The notes under the pieces are model-generated. The model was not told where the DNA came from and searched no databases. It worked only from the letters and a program-made list of their open reading frames with translations. Shown here in pieces: positions 51,292 through 60,542 of a stretch of DNA of 64,000 bases. Every line of letters starts with the position of its first letter. The first letter of the stretch is position 1. The stretch is from the NCBI RefSeq assembly GCF_003258295.1, contig NZ_QKYN01000029.1, positions 1-64,000 of the forward strand, written 5' to 3'. Position numbers and translations under genes: made by a program. This stretch comes from Streptacidiphilus pinicola. Its GTDB lineage: Bacteria > Actinomycetota > Actinomycetes > Streptomycetales > Streptomycetaceae.

Positions 51292-52365
51292 TCACTCCTC
51301 GATGAGGAGCTTCTCCCGCAGCTGAGCCAGCGTCCGGGCGAGCAGCCGGGAGACGTGCATCTGCGAGATGCCGACCTCGGCCGCGATCTGGGACTGCGTC
51401 ATGTTCCGGAAGAAGCGCAGCACCAGGATCCGCTGCTCGCGCTGCGGCAGCTGGGCCAGCAGCGGCTTGAGCGACTCGCGGTACTCGACGCCCTCCAGGG
51501 CGTCGTCCTCCGCGCCGAGGGTGTCGGCGACGGCGGGGGACTCGTCGTCGGTGTCCGGGACGTCGAGCGAGAGCGTGCTGTAGGCGTTGGCGGACTCCAG
51601 ACCTTCGAGCACCTCCTCCTCGGAGATGCCCAGGTGCTCCGCCAGCTCGTGCACGGTCGGCGAGCGGCCGTGGCGCTGGGAGAGCTCGCTGGTGGCCGTC
51701 GTCAGCGACAGGCGCAGCTCCTGCAGGCGGCGCGGCACGCGGACCGCCCAGCCCTTGTCGCGGAAGTGGCGCTTGATCTCGCCGACGATGGTCGGGGTCG
51801 CGTAGGTGGAGAACTCGACACCACGCTCCGGGTCGAACCGGTCCACCGACTTGATCAGGCCGATGGTGGCGACCTGGGTCAGGTCGTCCAGTGGTTCGCC
51901 GCGGTTGCGGAACCGGCGGGCCAGGTGCTCGACCAGCGGGATGTGCATGCGCACCAGCTGGTTGCGCAGTTCCACCCGCTCCGGGGAGCCCTCGGACAGC
52001 TGTGCGAGCCGCACGAAGAGCGCGCGGGCGGCCTCGCGGTCGGGCGCGCTGTGGCGCTGCGGCGCGACCGTGCGCGCACCGCCGGGACCCCACGGCTCGG
52101 CCGGCTTCTCGGGCTCGCCCTCGGCGTCGGCCCCGCCCACGGCGTCGGCCTCGTGCAGCTCCGGCGCGTCGTCGGTGTCGAGCTCGAAGCCGGCCGGCCC
52201 GTCGCCGGCGGGCCGTGCCTGCTCGGCCTCGGGGGCCGGGCGGGCGTCGGCGCGCTCGGGGTCGTCCGCGAACACCCTTGCCTCCGTCTGCTTCTGGTTG
52301 CCGGCATCGGCCTGTGCGGGCACGTGGGCCCGGCTCGCGCCGGGCCGGTGGTTGAGGTCTCTCAC
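51292..52365 (-). CDS. sigH: SigB/SigF/SigH-family stress sigma factor
   Basis: The 357-residue protein has a long acidic N terminus (about 100 residues) before the sigma core: region 2 (LVEHLARRFRNRGEPLDDLTQVATIGLI, then EFSTYATPTIVGEIKRHFRD), region 3 (GRSPTVHELAEHLGISEEEVLE), region 4 (REQRILVLRFFRNMTQSQIAAEVGISQMHVSRLLARTL). It is the osmotic and stress sigma type SigH, consistent with the anti-sigma gene directly upstream. GTG 52365 follows GGGGG by 5-7 bases. In S. coelicolor SigH exists in several N-terminal forms, and the long N terminus here leaves room for internal starts. Confidence 0.9.
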   Translation of the reverse strand: MRDLNHRPGASRAHVPAQADAGNQKQTEARVFADDPERADARPAPEAEQARPAGDGPAGFELDTDDAPELHEADAVGGADAEGEPEKPAEPWGPGGARTVAPQRHSAPDREAARALFVRLAQLSEGSPERVELRNQLVRMHIPLVEHLARRFRNRGEPLDDLTQVATIGLIKSVDRFDPERGVEFSTYATPTIVGEIKRHFRDKGWAVRVPRRLQELRLSLTTATSELSQRHGRSPTVHELAEHLGISEEEVLEGLESANAYSTLSLDVPDTDDESPAVADTLGAEDDALEGVEYRESLKPLLAQLPQREQRILVLRFFRNMTQSQIAAEVGISQMHVSRLLARTLAQLREKLLIEE

Positions 52366-52393
52366 GACGATCCCCCGCTCCCGTATCCTCGCG

Positions 52394-52807
52394 TCACGGC
52401 TGGCCGGGGCCGGCCCCGCGCTTCTTGTGCAGGCTGATGGTCACCGTCTTGTCCGGCTCGACGGTCGACTCGACCTCGCCGGCCAGCGCTGAGAGCACCG
52501 TCCAGGCGAAGGTGTCACGCTCGGGCGCCCGCCCGTCCGTGGTCGGGGCCGAGACGGTCACCTTGAGCGAGTCGCCGACCAGCATGAACATGCAGCTGAG
52601 CACGGAGCCGGGCACGGCCTGCTGGAGCAGGATCGCGCAGGCCTCGTCCACTGCGATGCGCAGGTCCTCGATTTCGTCAAGTGTGAAGTCGAGCCGCGCC
52701 GCGAGTCCGGCCGTCGCGGTTCGCAGAACCGAGAGGTAGGCGCCCGCCGCGGGAAGTCGGACCTCGACGAAGTCCTGCGCGTCGGGCTCGCCGTCGATCT
52801 GGGACAC
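52394..52807 (-). CDS. prsH: Anti-sigma factor PrsH/RsbW-like (serine kinase fold)
   Basis: A 137-residue GHKL-fold protein of the RsbW/PrsH type: DEIEDLRIAVDEACAILLQQAV (N box) and KVTVSAPTTDGR, with a truncated G box, as in PrsH. It sequesters SigH and is probably relieved by an anti-anti-sigma factor encoded elsewhere. The GTG at 52807 follows GGAGGTGAGG. It is 28 bases upstream of sigH, so the pair is one operon. Confidence 0.85.
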   Translation of the reverse strand: MSQIDGEPDAQDFVEVRLPAAGAYLSVLRTATAGLAARLDFTLDEIEDLRIAVDEACAILLQQAVPGSVLSCMFMLVGDSLKVTVSAPTTDGRAPERDTFAWTVLSALAGEVESTVEPDKTVTISLHKKRGAGPGQP

Positions 52808-53041
52808 CCTCACCTCCGAGCTGTTCCGTGCCGTGCTGTGCGTGTGTGGCTGAATGCCGCCGTGACCGGTGACGCTACCGCGATCGCGAGCGCCATGTCG
52901 CCCATCCGGCGACCCCGGGCCTTCCGGTGACTCATAGTAGGTCCCCATATACGCACCGTGGCAATGGTGGTGGCGAAATCAGGAGAAAACACTTGCCCGC
53001 CGGACCAGGTCCGCCCGGCTGCGGGTGCTCCCCCTGACATC

Positions 53042-53512
53042 TCAACGCCCCAGCGCCGCCAGAGAATCCCCGCTGAGCCGGTGGACCGTCCACTCGTCCA
53101 TGGCCACCGCGCCCAGCGAGCGGTAGAAGGCGAGCGACGGCTCGTTCCAGTCCAGCACCGACCACTCCAGGCGGCCGTAGCCGCGCTCGACGCAGATCCG
53201 CGCGAGCTCCGTCAGCAGCGCCTTGCCGTGGCCGCCGCCGCGGGAGTCCGGGCGGACGTAGAGGTCCTCCAGGTAGATGCCGTGCGTGCCGGTCCAGGTG
53301 GAGAAGTTGCGGAACCAGAGCGCGAAGCCGACCGTGCGGCCCGACTCGTCCTCGGCGACGTGCGCGAACGCCGCCGGGTGGGCGCCGAACAGGGCGTCGT
53401 GCAGCTGCTGCTCGGTGGCCCTGGCCTCGGCGAGCGCCTTCTCGTACTCGGCGAGCTCGCGCACCATCGCGTGGATCTCGGGGATGTCGGCGGGAACAGC
53501 GGTTCGGATCAT
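53042..53512 (-). CDS. GNAT acetyltransferase, SSAT-like
   Basis: A 156-residue GNAT protein (MIRTAVPADIPEIHAMVRELAEYE) with LEDLYVRPDSRGGGHGKALLTELARIC (acetyl-CoA loop) and the C-terminal FYRSLGAVAMDEWTVHRLSGDSL. The FRNFSTWTGTHGIYLEDLYV block and length are like spermidine/diamine acetyltransferases. The substrate, an amine, is inferred from similarity of pattern only. Confidence 0.85.
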   Translation of the reverse strand: MIRTAVPADIPEIHAMVRELAEYEKALAEARATEQQLHDALFGAHPAAFAHVAEDESGRTVGFALWFRNFSTWTGTHGIYLEDLYVRPDSRGGGHGKALLTELARICVERGYGRLEWSVLDWNEPSLAFYRSLGAVAMDEWTVHRLSGDSLAALGR

Positions 53513-53542
53513 GTCGGAAAGCCTAGGCGACCGCGCCGACGT

Positions 53543-53812
53543 TCAGACGAGCCGCTGGTCCTCGTAGCACCAGCGCCAGCTCTCGCCCGGTTCGTGGCTG
53601 CGCATGACGGCATGGCCGGTCTGCCGGTGGTGCTCGGTGGCCCAGCGCCCGGGGGTGGAGTCGCAGCAGCCGACGTGTCCGCAGTGCAGGCAGAGCCGCA
53701 GCGCGACGGGGCGCTGGCCCAGCTCCGCGCAGTGCCGGCACCCGTCCGTCACCGGCGCGGGCTCGGGGTCGGGCAGCTCGGCGAGGTGCGGGCAGGGGCG
53801 GGAAGGGGACAT
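53543..53812 (-). CDS. UBP-type zinc finger protein
   Basis: An 89-residue protein whose cysteines and histidines (CPHL, CRHC, LCLHCGHVGCCDSTPG, HHRQTGHAVMRS) match a UBP/ZnF-type fold that in eukaryotes binds ubiquitin. The end WRWCYEDQRLV is typical of the bacterial proteins. The ligand in bacteria is not established. ATG 53812 follows GGAGG. It is divergent from the antiporter gene. Confidence 0.88.
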   Translation of the reverse strand: MSPSRPCPHLAELPDPEPAPVTDGCRHCAELGQRPVALRLCLHCGHVGCCDSTPGRWATEHHRQTGHAVMRSHEPGESWRWCYEDQRLV

Positions 53813-53861
53813 GGCCTCCAGGGTACGGGGCGTGCCCCGTCACGTGTGGTTCTGTGACCCC

Positions 53862-55469
53862 ATGGCCATGAGCAGTCCCAGCGCCCTCTTCGTCTTGGTC
53901 GCGGGCTCCACCGCCGTCGCGGGGATCGCCCGCCGGTACCGGTTGTCCGCGCCGCTGCTCCTCGTGGTGGCCGGCCTGCTCGCCTCCGAGCTGCCCGGCG
54001 TGCCGGACTACTCGCTCGACCCGGCGGTCGTGCTGCCGCTGGTACTGCCGCCGCTGCTGTACACCTCGGCCCAGGAGGCCTCCTACACCAGCATCCGGGC
54101 CAACCTGCGCCCGGTGGTGCTGCTCTCCGTCGGCTACGTGCTGTTCAGCACCGTCGCGATGGGTCTGATCGCCCATGCGCTGATCCCCGGGATGCCGCTC
54201 GCCGTCGCGTTCGTGCTCGGTGCGGTCGTCGCCCCGCCCGACGCGGTGGCGGCCACCGCGATCGCGCGCCGGGTCGGGCTGCCCGCCCAACTGGTCTCCA
54301 TCCTGCAGGGCGAGAGCCTGGTCAACGACGCGACCGCGATCACCGCCTACCGGGTCGCGATCGCGGCGGCGGTGGGGGAGGGCTTCTCCTTCGGCAGCGC
54401 GGTCGGCGAGTTCCTGCTGGCCGCGCTGGGCGGGACCGCGGTCGGGCTGGTGCTGATGTGGCCGCTGCAGTGGCTGCGGGTGCGGCTCGGCGACCCACTG
54501 CTCAGCAACACCTTCTCGCTCCTCGTCCCGTTCGCCGCGTACGCGGCGGCGGAGGCCTTCCATGCCTCGGGCGTGATCGCGGTCGTGGTCGTCGGCCTCT
54601 ACCTGGGCCACTACGCGAACTGCGTCGACTTCGCGCTGCGGCTGCAGGAGGAGGCGGTCTGGCGGATGGTCTCGTTCGTCCTGGAGTCCGCGGTCTTCGC
54701 CCTGATCGGTCTGCAACTGCCGGTCGTGGTCCGGCAGTTGAACGGCTACTCGGTGGGCCGGCTGACGCTGTGGTCGGTGGTACTGCTGCTCGCGCTGATC
54801 GGGCTCCGCTTCGTCTGGTGCTGGCCGGCGACGTATCTGCCCAGCATGCTCAGCCGCCGTATCCGGGAACGCGAGGGGCGTCCTCCGTGGACGCGCCCCC
54901 TCGTCGTCGCCTGGGCCGGCATGCGCGGCGTCGTCTCACTGGCCGTGGCCTTCTCGATCCCCGAGACCACGCACGACGGAGCGCCGTTCCCGGAGCGGGA
55001 CCTGCTGCTGTTCCTGGTCTTCGCGTTGGTCATCGGCACGCTGCTGGTACAGGGCCTGACGCTGCCTTCGCTGGTGCGCCGGCTGCCGATCCCGGAGCGG
55101 GACCGGGCCGCGGAGACGCTGCGCGAGGCCCAGGCCCAGTACGAGGCCTCAACGGCGGCCGAGGCACGGCTGGACGAGCTGCTGCGGGATCCGCGCAACC
55201 GGGTCCCCGAGGTCCTGGAGTCCCGGCTGCGTCGCCTGCTGGACCGGCGGCGCAACGCCGTGTGGGAACGCATGGGCGCGCCGGTCCACGAGGAGACGGG
55301 GGAGTCGGTGGACTCCGCCTACCGGCGCCTGGCCCGCGAGGCCCTGGACGCGGAGCGCCGGGCGCTGGTCGCCCAGCGCGACACCGGCCGGGTCGACGAC
55401 GAGCTGCTGCGCAGGCTGGTGCGGCGACTGGACTTCGAGGAGGCGCTGATGGAGCACACCGAGGAGTGA
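53862..55469 (+). CDS. Na+/H+ antiporter (CPA1 family)
   Basis: The 535-residue protein has about 12 hydrophobic helices. The ion-binding Asp lies in VLGAVVAPPDAVAATAIA, followed by GESLVNDATAITAYRVAI (conserved Asn-Asp). Arg-rich helix segments are seen in AGMRGVVSLAVAFSIPE. The C-terminal cytoplasmic tail of about 100 residues is charged and helical (REAQAQYEASTAAEARLDELL...). ATG 53862 or ATG 53868 may be used; neither has a clear ribosome binding site. It probably exchanges sodium for protons for pH and salt tolerance. Confidence 0.9.
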   Translation: MAMSSPSALFVLVAGSTAVAGIARRYRLSAPLLLVVAGLLASELPGVPDYSLDPAVVLPLVLPPLLYTSAQEASYTSIRANLRPVVLLSVGYVLFSTVAMGLIAHALIPGMPLAVAFVLGAVVAPPDAVAATAIARRVGLPAQLVSILQGESLVNDATAITAYRVAIAAAVGEGFSFGSAVGEFLLAALGGTAVGLVLMWPLQWLRVRLGDPLLSNTFSLLVPFAAYAAAEAFHASGVIAVVVVGLYLGHYANCVDFALRLQEEAVWRMVSFVLESAVFALIGLQLPVVVRQLNGYSVGRLTLWSVVLLLALIGLRFVWCWPATYLPSMLSRRIREREGRPPWTRPLVVAWAGMRGVVSLAVAFSIPETTHDGAPFPERDLLLFLVFALVIGTLLVQGLTLPSLVRRLPIPERDRAAETLREAQAQYEASTAAEARLDELLRDPRNRVPEVLESRLRRLLDRRRNAVWERMGAPVHEETGESVDSAYRRLAREALDAERRALVAQRDTGRVDDELLRRLVRRLDFEEALMEHTEE

Positions 55470-55581
55470 CCTCGGGGACAGTGCCCGGTGCGTGCGCGGT
55501 CAGGGCGCGGTCAGCGGTGGGGGTGAGTCTCGTTCCTGTGAGCGCGGCGGACCCCGCGGCGCCCGGGACGAGGAGCCTGCC

Positions 55582-56805
55582 ATGAACGCCACGAAGAAGA
55601 TCCTGATTTCCGGTGCCAGCATCGCCGGACCCGCGCTCGCGCTGTGGCTGGGGCGGTGCGGTCACGACGTCACGGTGGTGGAGCGGGCCGCGGCGTTCCG
55701 GGAGGGCGGGGGTGCGGTCGACTACCGGGGCCGGGTGCACCGCACGGTGCTGGAACGGATGGGCGTGCTGGAGACGCTGCGCGGGCTGGACACCGGGATG
55801 GGCGAGCAGGCCCTGCTCGACGAGAGCGGCCGCGAACTCCTGCGGCTCCCGGCCTCGTTCATGAGCGGCGAGCTGGAGGTGACCCGCGGCGACCTGGCCC
55901 GGACCCTGTACGAGGCGAGCCTGCCGGTCGCCCGCTACGTCTTCGGCGACTCGGTCCGGACGCTGACCGAGCACGCCGACGGTGTCGTCGTCGAGTTCGA
56001 GCACGGCCCGACCCAGGAGTTCGACCTGGTCGTCGGCGCGGACGGGATCCACTCCACGACCCGGAGGCTGGCCTTCGGGCCGGAGGAGCGGTTCCGCCGG
56101 GACACCGGCTGGTGCGTGGCGACGTTCTCCACCACCGCGCCGGCCCACCTGGGGCTGCGCAACAGCGGGGTGATGTGGAACGACCCGGGCCGGATGGTCG
56201 GGCTGTCCAACCTGCTGGGCGAGGACGGCGCGATGCTGGTCTTCCACGCGCCGGGCCTGGAGTTCGACCACCGCGACACGGCCCGTCAGCGGGCGATCGT
56301 CCGCGAGCACTACGCGGACGCCGGCTGGGAGGTGCCCTCGGTGCTGCCCTCGGCGGCGACCGCGTCGGACTTCTACTTCGACTCGATCAGCCAGATCGTC
56401 ATGGACCGCTGGTCCCGTGGCCGGGTGGTGCTGCTGGGCGACGCGGCCTGGGCGCCCGCGCCGGGCGGGATGGGCAACGGGCTGGCGGTCGTCGGCGCCT
56501 ACGTTCTGGCGGGGGAGCTGGCGACGGCCCCGGACCACGCGACCGCGTTCGCCCGCTACGAGGAGCGGATGCGCCCTTATGTGGCGAAGTGCCAGAAGCA
56601 GGGCGCGGGCGCGGGACGTTTCCTGGCGCCGGTCACCGGGAAGCAGGTGAAGCAGCGGAATCGGGCCTACCGTATGCTCTGCCACCGAACGATGCGTGCG
56701 CTGTTTGAGCGGATGACGGTGAAGGCCGCCGAGGCGATCGAGCTGCCCGCGTACGGGCTTCCCACGCTGAACCGTCCGACAGTTGGGGTTTTCCCACAGT
56801 CGTGA
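55582..56805 (+). CDS. FAD-dependent monooxygenase
   Basis: ATG 55582 follows GAGGAG by 7 bases. The 407-residue enzyme has the N-terminal FAD Rossmann motif (KILISGASIAGPALALWLGRCGHDVTVVER; Gly variant GASIAG), the DG motif in DLVVGADGIHSTTRRL, and the FAD ribityl motif VVLLGDAAWAPAPGGMGNG. This is the class A flavoprotein hydroxylase pattern (PHBH/TetX-like). The substrate is unknown; relatives hydroxylate aromatic compounds or inactivate tetracycline or rifamycin. Confidence 0.9.
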   Translation: MNATKKILISGASIAGPALALWLGRCGHDVTVVERAAAFREGGGAVDYRGRVHRTVLERMGVLETLRGLDTGMGEQALLDESGRELLRLPASFMSGELEVTRGDLARTLYEASLPVARYVFGDSVRTLTEHADGVVVEFEHGPTQEFDLVVGADGIHSTTRRLAFGPEERFRRDTGWCVATFSTTAPAHLGLRNSGVMWNDPGRMVGLSNLLGEDGAMLVFHAPGLEFDHRDTARQRAIVREHYADAGWEVPSVLPSAATASDFYFDSISQIVMDRWSRGRVVLLGDAAWAPAPGGMGNGLAVVGAYVLAGELATAPDHATAFARYEERMRPYVAKCQKQGAGAGRFLAPVTGKQVKQRNRAYRMLCHRTMRALFERMTVKAAEAIELPAYGLPTLNRPTVGVFPQS

Positions 56806-57138
56806 ACGAATCCTCAATCCCCCAGCTGGGGGAAGCACAAACCACCGAACGGCGGGCTACGCGCGTCATAGCGCGCTGAGCTCGCCGTTTGTTCATCTTC
56901 CGGCCCTGTGGGCGTCGGGATCCTGTGAATTGCCTATTGACCGGGATTCTTCAATCCTGGTTTGCTTTCGCCCCAGGTCGATCGGCAACCACCACAAGTG
57001 GTGACAGCATGCCAATTCTCTTGTGTGCGCTTTGAGTTGGAGCGGAATGCCCCGATTCGACCTGCGAGTTCTCCCAGGGCATGCGGACGCGTCCCCAGTC
57101 AACACCTGCGTCCGCGACGAGAGAGGATCACTCCCCAC
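56806..57138 (+). other. Long leader before secreted HEWHE protein gene
   Basis: A 333-base gap without a gene. It is the least GC-rich part of the window (56870-57060 has many A/T runs) and contains a 14-bp palindrome. It presumably carries the promoter and a long 5' leader. Confidence 0.5.
56990..57003. promoter_or_regulatory. Perfect palindrome CACCACAAGTGGTG-type operator
   Basis: CACCAC-AA-GTGGTG: perfect 6-bp arms, 135 bases before the start of the secreted protein. A regulator binding site or hairpin is inferred. Confidence 0.4.
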
Positions 57139-59064
57139 ATGCGCAACACCCGCTTCAGAGGCGCGGCCATCGCCGGTGTCGCCTCTATGTCCCTCGCTGC
57201 GGCCGGGCTCGCGCTCGCCGCCGCCCCGGCGCAGGCCTCGGGCGGTCACCGCCAGGTCTCCGGCATGGCGCACCACAACGCCGCCGCGGTGGACTCCAGC
57301 ACGGTGAACAACGAGTTCGACCCGTACGCCCCGTCGATCAACGCCAGCAAGGCCCCGGGCGTCAAGCAGTGGGAGGCCAAGCAGCGCCAGCTGCGCGCCA
57401 CCCGCGCGACGGCCGCGGCCACCGGCCAGGAGACCCTGTCCTACGGCGGTGGCGTCGACGGCATCGGCGTCCAGAGCGGCCACTCCAAGGTCTACCTGGT
57501 GTTCTACGGAACCCAGTGGGGCACGCAGAGCACCGACGGCAACGGCAACCTCAAGTTCACCGGCGACTCCGCCGGCGCCGCGAGTGCCGCCCAGCAGATG
57601 TTCAAGGGCATCGGCACCAACGGCGAGACCTGGTCCGCCGACCTGACCCAGTGGTGCGACGGCCCGAACGTGGCCTCCGGCGCGGTCAGCTGCCCGAGCA
57701 ACGCCAACTTCATCCCGTACCAGAGCGGCGGCGTGCTGTCCGGCGTCTGGTACGACAACGCGGGTGCCTCGCCGGCCCAGGCCAGCGGCAACCAGCTGGC
57801 CCAGGAGGCCATCAAGGCCGCCGGCCACTTCGGCAACACCTCGGGTACCGCCAACCGTGACGCGTACTACGTCATCCTGTCGCCCCACGGTGTGAACCCG
57901 GACGACTACGAGAACCCGACCACGGGTTACTGCGCCTGGCACGACTGGAACGGTGACACCACCCTCACCGGCGGTGCGGCGAGCTCGCCCTACGGCGACA
58001 TCGCCTTCTCCAACCAGCCGTACAACATCGACCAGGGCGCCAACTGCGGCGTCGGCTTCGTGAACTCGCCCGGCACCACGGACGGCTTCACGATGACCCT
58101 CGGCCACGAGTGGCACGAGATGATGTCGGACCAGAACCCGGCCGGCGGCTGGACCAACCACGTGTCCGGCAGCTCCTACAACGGCCAGGAGAACTCCGAC
58201 GAGTGCGCGTGGCTGAAGCCGGGCACGGCGGGCGGCGCGGCCAACGTCTCCTTCGGCTCCTTCGGTAGCTACGCCGAGCAGGCCAGCTGGTCCAACGACA
58301 CCAACAGCTGCGCCATCACGCACGCCATCCTGAACCACGGCAGCACCGGCAACACCGTCACGGTGACCAACCCGGGCACGCAGACGGGCACCGTCGGCAC
58401 CGCCGCCTCGCTGCAGATCAGCGCCTCCGACTCGGCCTCGGGCCAGACGCTGACCTACTCCGCGACCGGTCTCCCGGCCGGCCTGTCGATCAACTCCTCG
58501 ACCGGCCTGATCTCCGGCACTCCGACCGCCTCCGGCACCTCCTCGGTGACGGTCACGGCGACCGACTCCACCAACGCCACCGGCAGCACCTCCTTCAGCT
58601 GGACCGAGAACAGCTCGGGCGGCACGGGCGGCGGCGTCACCAACGGCGGCTTCGAGTCGGGTTCCTTCACCGGCTGGACCACCACCGGCAACGCCACGGT
58701 CATCGCGGGTGCGGCCCACTCCGGCAGCTACGGCGCGATGCTCGGCTCCACCAACCCGAGCACCACGTCCACGGCGGCGCAGACCTTCACCGCGCCGTCC
58801 GGCAGCAGCCAGCTGTCCTTCTACTACAGCAACAACTGCCCGGACACGGTCAGCTACGACTGGGCCACGGCGACGCTGAAGGACAACACCACCGGTACCA
58901 CCACCACGGTCCTGACCAAGACCTGTGACCCGAGCGGCGCCTGGAACCAGGTCACCTCGTCCGTCACCGCGGGTCACAGCTACACGCTGACGCTGACCAA
59001 CGTGGACGACAACTACCCGGGTGACCCGACCTACACCTACTACGACGACGTCACGGTGTCCTGA
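57139..59064 (+). CDS. Secreted HEWHE-motif protein with Ig-like and CBM-like C terminus
   Basis: The 641-residue protein has a clear signal peptide (ends AAPAQASGG). The central domain has SKVYLVFYGTQWGTQ, WSADLTQWCDG, and GTANRDAYYVILSPHGVNP. It then reads TMTLGHEWHEMMSD, an HExxH zinc-protease-like motif, with a later DECAWLKPG. A He_PIG-type immunoglobulin-like repeat follows (SATGLPAGLSINSSTGLISG) and a carbohydrate-binding-like C terminus (GGFESGSFTGWTTTGNA...YYDDVTVS). The cysteines fit an exported protein. It is probably a metalloprotease or surface-binding enzyme, but activity is inferred only from the motif. Confidence 0.88.
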   Translation: MRNTRFRGAAIAGVASMSLAAAGLALAAAPAQASGGHRQVSGMAHHNAAAVDSSTVNNEFDPYAPSINASKAPGVKQWEAKQRQLRATRATAAATGQETLSYGGGVDGIGVQSGHSKVYLVFYGTQWGTQSTDGNGNLKFTGDSAGAASAAQQMFKGIGTNGETWSADLTQWCDGPNVASGAVSCPSNANFIPYQSGGVLSGVWYDNAGASPAQASGNQLAQEAIKAAGHFGNTSGTANRDAYYVILSPHGVNPDDYENPTTGYCAWHDWNGDTTLTGGAASSPYGDIAFSNQPYNIDQGANCGVGFVNSPGTTDGFTMTLGHEWHEMMSDQNPAGGWTNHVSGSSYNGQENSDECAWLKPGTAGGAANVSFGSFGSYAEQASWSNDTNSCAITHAILNHGSTGNTVTVTNPGTQTGTVGTAASLQISASDSASGQTLTYSATGLPAGLSINSSTGLISGTPTASGTSSVTVTATDSTNATGSTSFSWTENSSGGTGGGVTNGGFESGSFTGWTTTGNATVIAGAAHSGSYGAMLGSTNPSTTSTAAQTFTAPSGSSQLSFYYSNNCPDTVSYDWATATLKDNTTGTTTTVLTKTCDPSGAWNQVTSSVTAGHSYTLTLTNVDDNYPGDPTYTYYDDVTVS

Positions 59065-59113
59065 TCACCCTGACTGATCGTTGACTGAGGCGACGAAGAA
59101 GTCGCCGAAGCGC

Positions 59114-59150
59114 GCGAGCGGAGACCGTCCGGGGGGCGGCCTCCGCTCGC
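59114..59150 (+). terminator. Terminator after secreted protein gene
   Basis: Arms GCGAGCGGAG and CTCCGCTCGC pair, with further CCG/CGG pairs above one mismatch, and the sequence TGCTTTGTTG follows. It lies 50 bases after the stop. Confidence 0.8.
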
Positions 59151-59191
59151 TGCTTTGTTGCACTGTTCTCTGTTGCTCTGTGCGGAGTGGT

Positions 59192-59746
59192 TCAGGCGCG
59201 GACCAGTACGCCGCGCACCGGCGTCCCGTCCGCGAGGGTCCAGTCGGCGGTGACGGAGCCGAGGGCGTCCGCGGGCGCCGGGCCCGGGCGCGGGACGCGC
59301 ACGATCGCCACCGTCGGCTCGGCCGGAGCGCCGGCTGCCAGCTCTCCGCTCACGGACGGGTCCGGGGTGTCGCTCTCCCCCTGCATCTGCGGCACCGTCT
59401 CGCCGCGCAGCAGCGCGCTCAACTGGGCCTGCAGCACCGGGTCGTGGACGCCGTCGTAGAGCCAGCGGGTGCCCAGCACGCCGTGCTCGCTGGTGCCGAT
59501 CAGCGCCTGCTCCGCGCCCTTCAGCGGCGCGCCGCGGTACGTCATCGGCACGTGGTAGGTGAGCGGACCGTCGGTCACGACCATGAACTCGATCCCGACC
59601 TCTCCGGCCGGGTCGTCCAGCCGGAAGCCGCCGGCCCGGCGCAGATCGGTCGTGCCGTCCCCCTGGTACCAGGGCTGCCGGGGCAGCCACTCGGCGAGCA
59701 GCTCCAGCTTGGTCGGGGTCATCGTGGTGTGGTGGATCAAGGCCAT
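59192..59746 (-). CDS. Maltokinase N-terminal-cap-like protein (184 aa)
   Basis: ATG 59746 is preceded by AGAGGAG at about 8 bases. The protein starts MALIHHTTMTPTKLELLAEW, with conserved blocks RAGGFRLDDPAGEVGIEFMVV, LTYHVPMTYRGAPL and HGVLGTRWLYDGVHDP. These belong to the N-terminal cap domain of maltokinase, found here on its own. Stand-alone versions of this domain are conserved in streptomycetes; their role is unknown. It lies downstream of sodN, separated by a terminator. Confidence 0.82.
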   Translation of the reverse strand: MALIHHTTMTPTKLELLAEWLPRQPWYQGDGTTDLRRAGGFRLDDPAGEVGIEFMVVTDGPLTYHVPMTYRGAPLKGAEQALIGTSEHGVLGTRWLYDGVHDPVLQAQLSALLRGETVPQMQGESDTPDPSVSGELAAGAPAEPTVAIVRVPRPGPAPADALGSVTADWTLADGTPVRGVLVRA

Positions 59747-59780
59747 ACAACTGCTCCTCTGTTCCTTTGCCGAAACAGCA

Positions 59781-59812
59781 GAGGGCCCGGCCGGATCGTC
59801 GGCCGGGCCCTC
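59781..59812 (-). terminator. Terminator after sodN
   Basis: A perfect 13-bp stem (arms 59781-59793 and 59800-59812) with a 6-base loop lies 65 bases beyond the sodN stop. Confidence 0.8.
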
Positions 59813-59877
59813 ACGCATGAGCGCCCTGAGCTGCGCGAGGACCGCCCTCGCACAGTTCTGGGATCAAGGCCCTGGGA

Positions 59878-60273
59878 TCAGGCCTTCTTGGTCTCCCAGA
59901 AGATCTTGTCGATCTCGGCGATCAGGTCGAGCGCCTTCTGGCCCGTCGCCGGGTCCGTGGAAGCCTTGGCGGCGGACAGCGCCTTGAGGGTGTCGTTCAC
60001 CAGCTGGTGCAGCTGCGGGTACTTCTCGAAGTGGGGCGCCTTGAAGTAGTCGCTCCACAGCACCGAGACGTGGTGCTTGGCCATCTCCGCGCGCTCCTCC
60101 TTGATGACGGTGGCGCGGGCGCGGAAGTGCGGGTCCTCGTTGGCCTGGTACTTCTCCTGGACGGCCTTGACGGACTCGGCCTCGATACGGGCCTGGGCCG
60201 GGTCATAGACGCCGCAGGGCAGGTCGCAGTGAGCGTGGACGGTAACCCGCGGAGCAAAGAGCCGAGAGAACAT
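59878..60273 (-). CDS. sodN: Nickel superoxide dismutase SodN
   Basis: The 131-residue precursor has a 14-residue leader that must be cut to expose His15, starting the nickel hook HCDLPCG (His1, Cys2 and Cys6 of the mature form). The rest is a four-helix bundle (AQARIEAESVKAVQEKYQA, ERAEMAKHHVSVLWSDYFKAPHFEKYPQL). It converts superoxide to oxygen and peroxide. The ATG at 60273 follows AGGAAGGA. SodX next to it is the leader protease. Control by a nickel-responsive Nur repressor is known in Streptomyces, but I cannot point to a clear Nur box here. Confidence 0.97.
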   Translation of the reverse strand: MFSRLFAPRVTVHAHCDLPCGVYDPAQARIEAESVKAVQEKYQANEDPHFRARATVIKEERAEMAKHHVSVLWSDYFKAPHFEKYPQLHQLVNDTLKALSAAKASTDPATGQKALDLIAEIDKIFWETKKA

Positions 60274-60542
60274 GGGAGTCCTTCCTGTGATCGTCTTCCC
60301 AGGAGGAGGTTACCGCCGAAAGCGTGCCGCTTCGCGTCCACCCCGGGGGCTTAGGACAAAGGTCGTAGCAGTCCGGTGAACGATGGTGGACTTGACCTCC
60401 GCTCTTGCGAAGATGGAAGGCGGACGGAGCGGCGATCGGACGAGCTAAGGCATGGGCGAGGTTGACGGGGATGGCCGAGCGTATGGGTGACCGCGACGCG
60501 CAGGCGCAGGCGCAGCTTCAGGAACCCCCGGAGGGGGGACCG

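Noticed and set aside
60274-60540. Nur (nickel-responsive) operator between sodN and sodX
   Set aside because: No clear inverted TTGCA-type repeat matching the known Nur box was seen.
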